Of a stretch of DNA of 64,000 nt, positions 63,501 to 64,000 are shown piece after piece. This DNA comes from Dioscorea cayenensis subsp. rotundata. Lineage: Eukaryota; Streptophyta; Magnoliopsida; Dioscoreales; Dioscoreaceae. Every line of letters starts with the position of its first letter. Within the stretch, counting starts at the first letter, position 1. The position numbers and the translations under genes are program-made. Where the stretch lies: NCBI RefSeq assembly GCF_009730915.1, contig NC_052479.1, positions 30,567,610-30,631,609 on the forward strand, written 5' to 3'. Under the pieces are notes generated by a model that worked only from the letters and a program-made list of their open reading frames with translations, did no database searches and was not told the DNA's origin.

Positions 63501-64000
63501 TCTCTATTCGAGTCTCCTTTCCTTATTAGGCATGGAATTTTGCACACAAGACCTTCAAAAGTTCATTAATTAAAATTACACAAATACCCTCCTTTTTTTT
63601 TTCCAAGTTATCTAAATTAAATATATGCTATTTATTTTAGTCAAATTAGGTACTTAAATATAATCATTATTTTCATGTACCTAAAAAGAATACTTGAGAG
63701 AATTTAAACATGGATGTTGAAAAAAAAAAAGTTAAAAAAAAAAACCTTTTTTATTAAATTATTTAACAATTTAGTGTAATAATACATGGTCAATTACCAT
63801 ATTTGTGAGTTTGTCGCCCAGATTAATTTTATTTTTCAAAAATAAACACTCCAAAATTAATTATTTTTAATAATAAATTAAAAAAGAAATTAAACACAAA
63901 TTCATTACCTATAATACCTTTTAAAAACGGAGACCATAGACGATGATAGTAATAATAATAATAATAATAATGTTACATTTGATTATTCAGATAATATCAT
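63501..64000. other. Upstream of HDC1, AT-rich
   Basis: The first part should hold the HDC1 promoter. It becomes AT-rich with an AAT repeat near 63945-63970. No gene is seen. Confidence 0.4.

Overview
This is nuclear DNA of a flowering plant. The evidence is intron-rich genes with plant GT-AG introns, plant-only families (XTH, TBL, HD-Zip II, PIRL, type IIB ACA calcium pump, HDC1), AT-rich intergenic DNA full of TA and AAT microsatellites, and plant-type DNA transposon debris. The species cannot be told from the sequence. Eleven protein genes are supported, and their exon chains close in frame from ATG to stop. Exon coordinates were read by eye and may be off by a base in places.

Layout. 1-20.5 kb is gene-dense: an XTH gene (-) head to head with a TRICHOME BIREFRINGENCE-LIKE gene (+), which runs tail to tail into an HD-Zip II gene (-). 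Next come a WIN2-type PP2C (-), prefoldin subunit 1 (-), a nucleotide-sugar transporter-like gene (-) head to head with a PTRHD1-like gene (+), and a PIRL leucine-rich-repeat gene (-). From 21.5 to 36.6 kb one 34-exon gene (-) encodes a calmodulin-regulated plasma-membrane-type Ca2+-ATPase of the ACA8/9/10 group. Its introns hold two tandem duplications, a solo LTR and a MITE-like element. From 36.6 to 46.7 kb there is no gene, only repeats: a segmental duplication split by a TIR element, a tandem array interrupted by a hAT-type element with a perfect 8-bp target duplication, and a foldback MITE. From 46.7 to 51.6 kb lie the RPL7 gene with an unusual repeated-motif promoter and a small cysteine-rich protein gene. 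From 51.6 to 55.3 kb there is no gene, but there is an orphan G-box/TCP-site-rich segment and a fragment of plastid trnI. From 55.3 to 63.5 kb an HDC1 (Rxt3-like histone deacetylase complex) gene lies on the minus strand.

How the genes relate. There are no operons. The link that position suggests is the XTH/TBL pair, two cell-wall genes sharing about 416 bp between start codons. The transporter/PTRHD1 pair shares about 703 bp. The other genes are housekeeping or regulatory genes (protein folding, translation, chromatin, signalling) without evident positional logic. The most interesting points are two very small internal exons (7 nt in prefoldin 1, 8 nt in HDC1), a set of five diverged copies of a roughly 35-bp motif in the RPL7 promoter, the nested repeat history at 42.3-45.0 kb, and the promoter-like G-box cluster with no gene attached. 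I found no clearly new multi-gene system.
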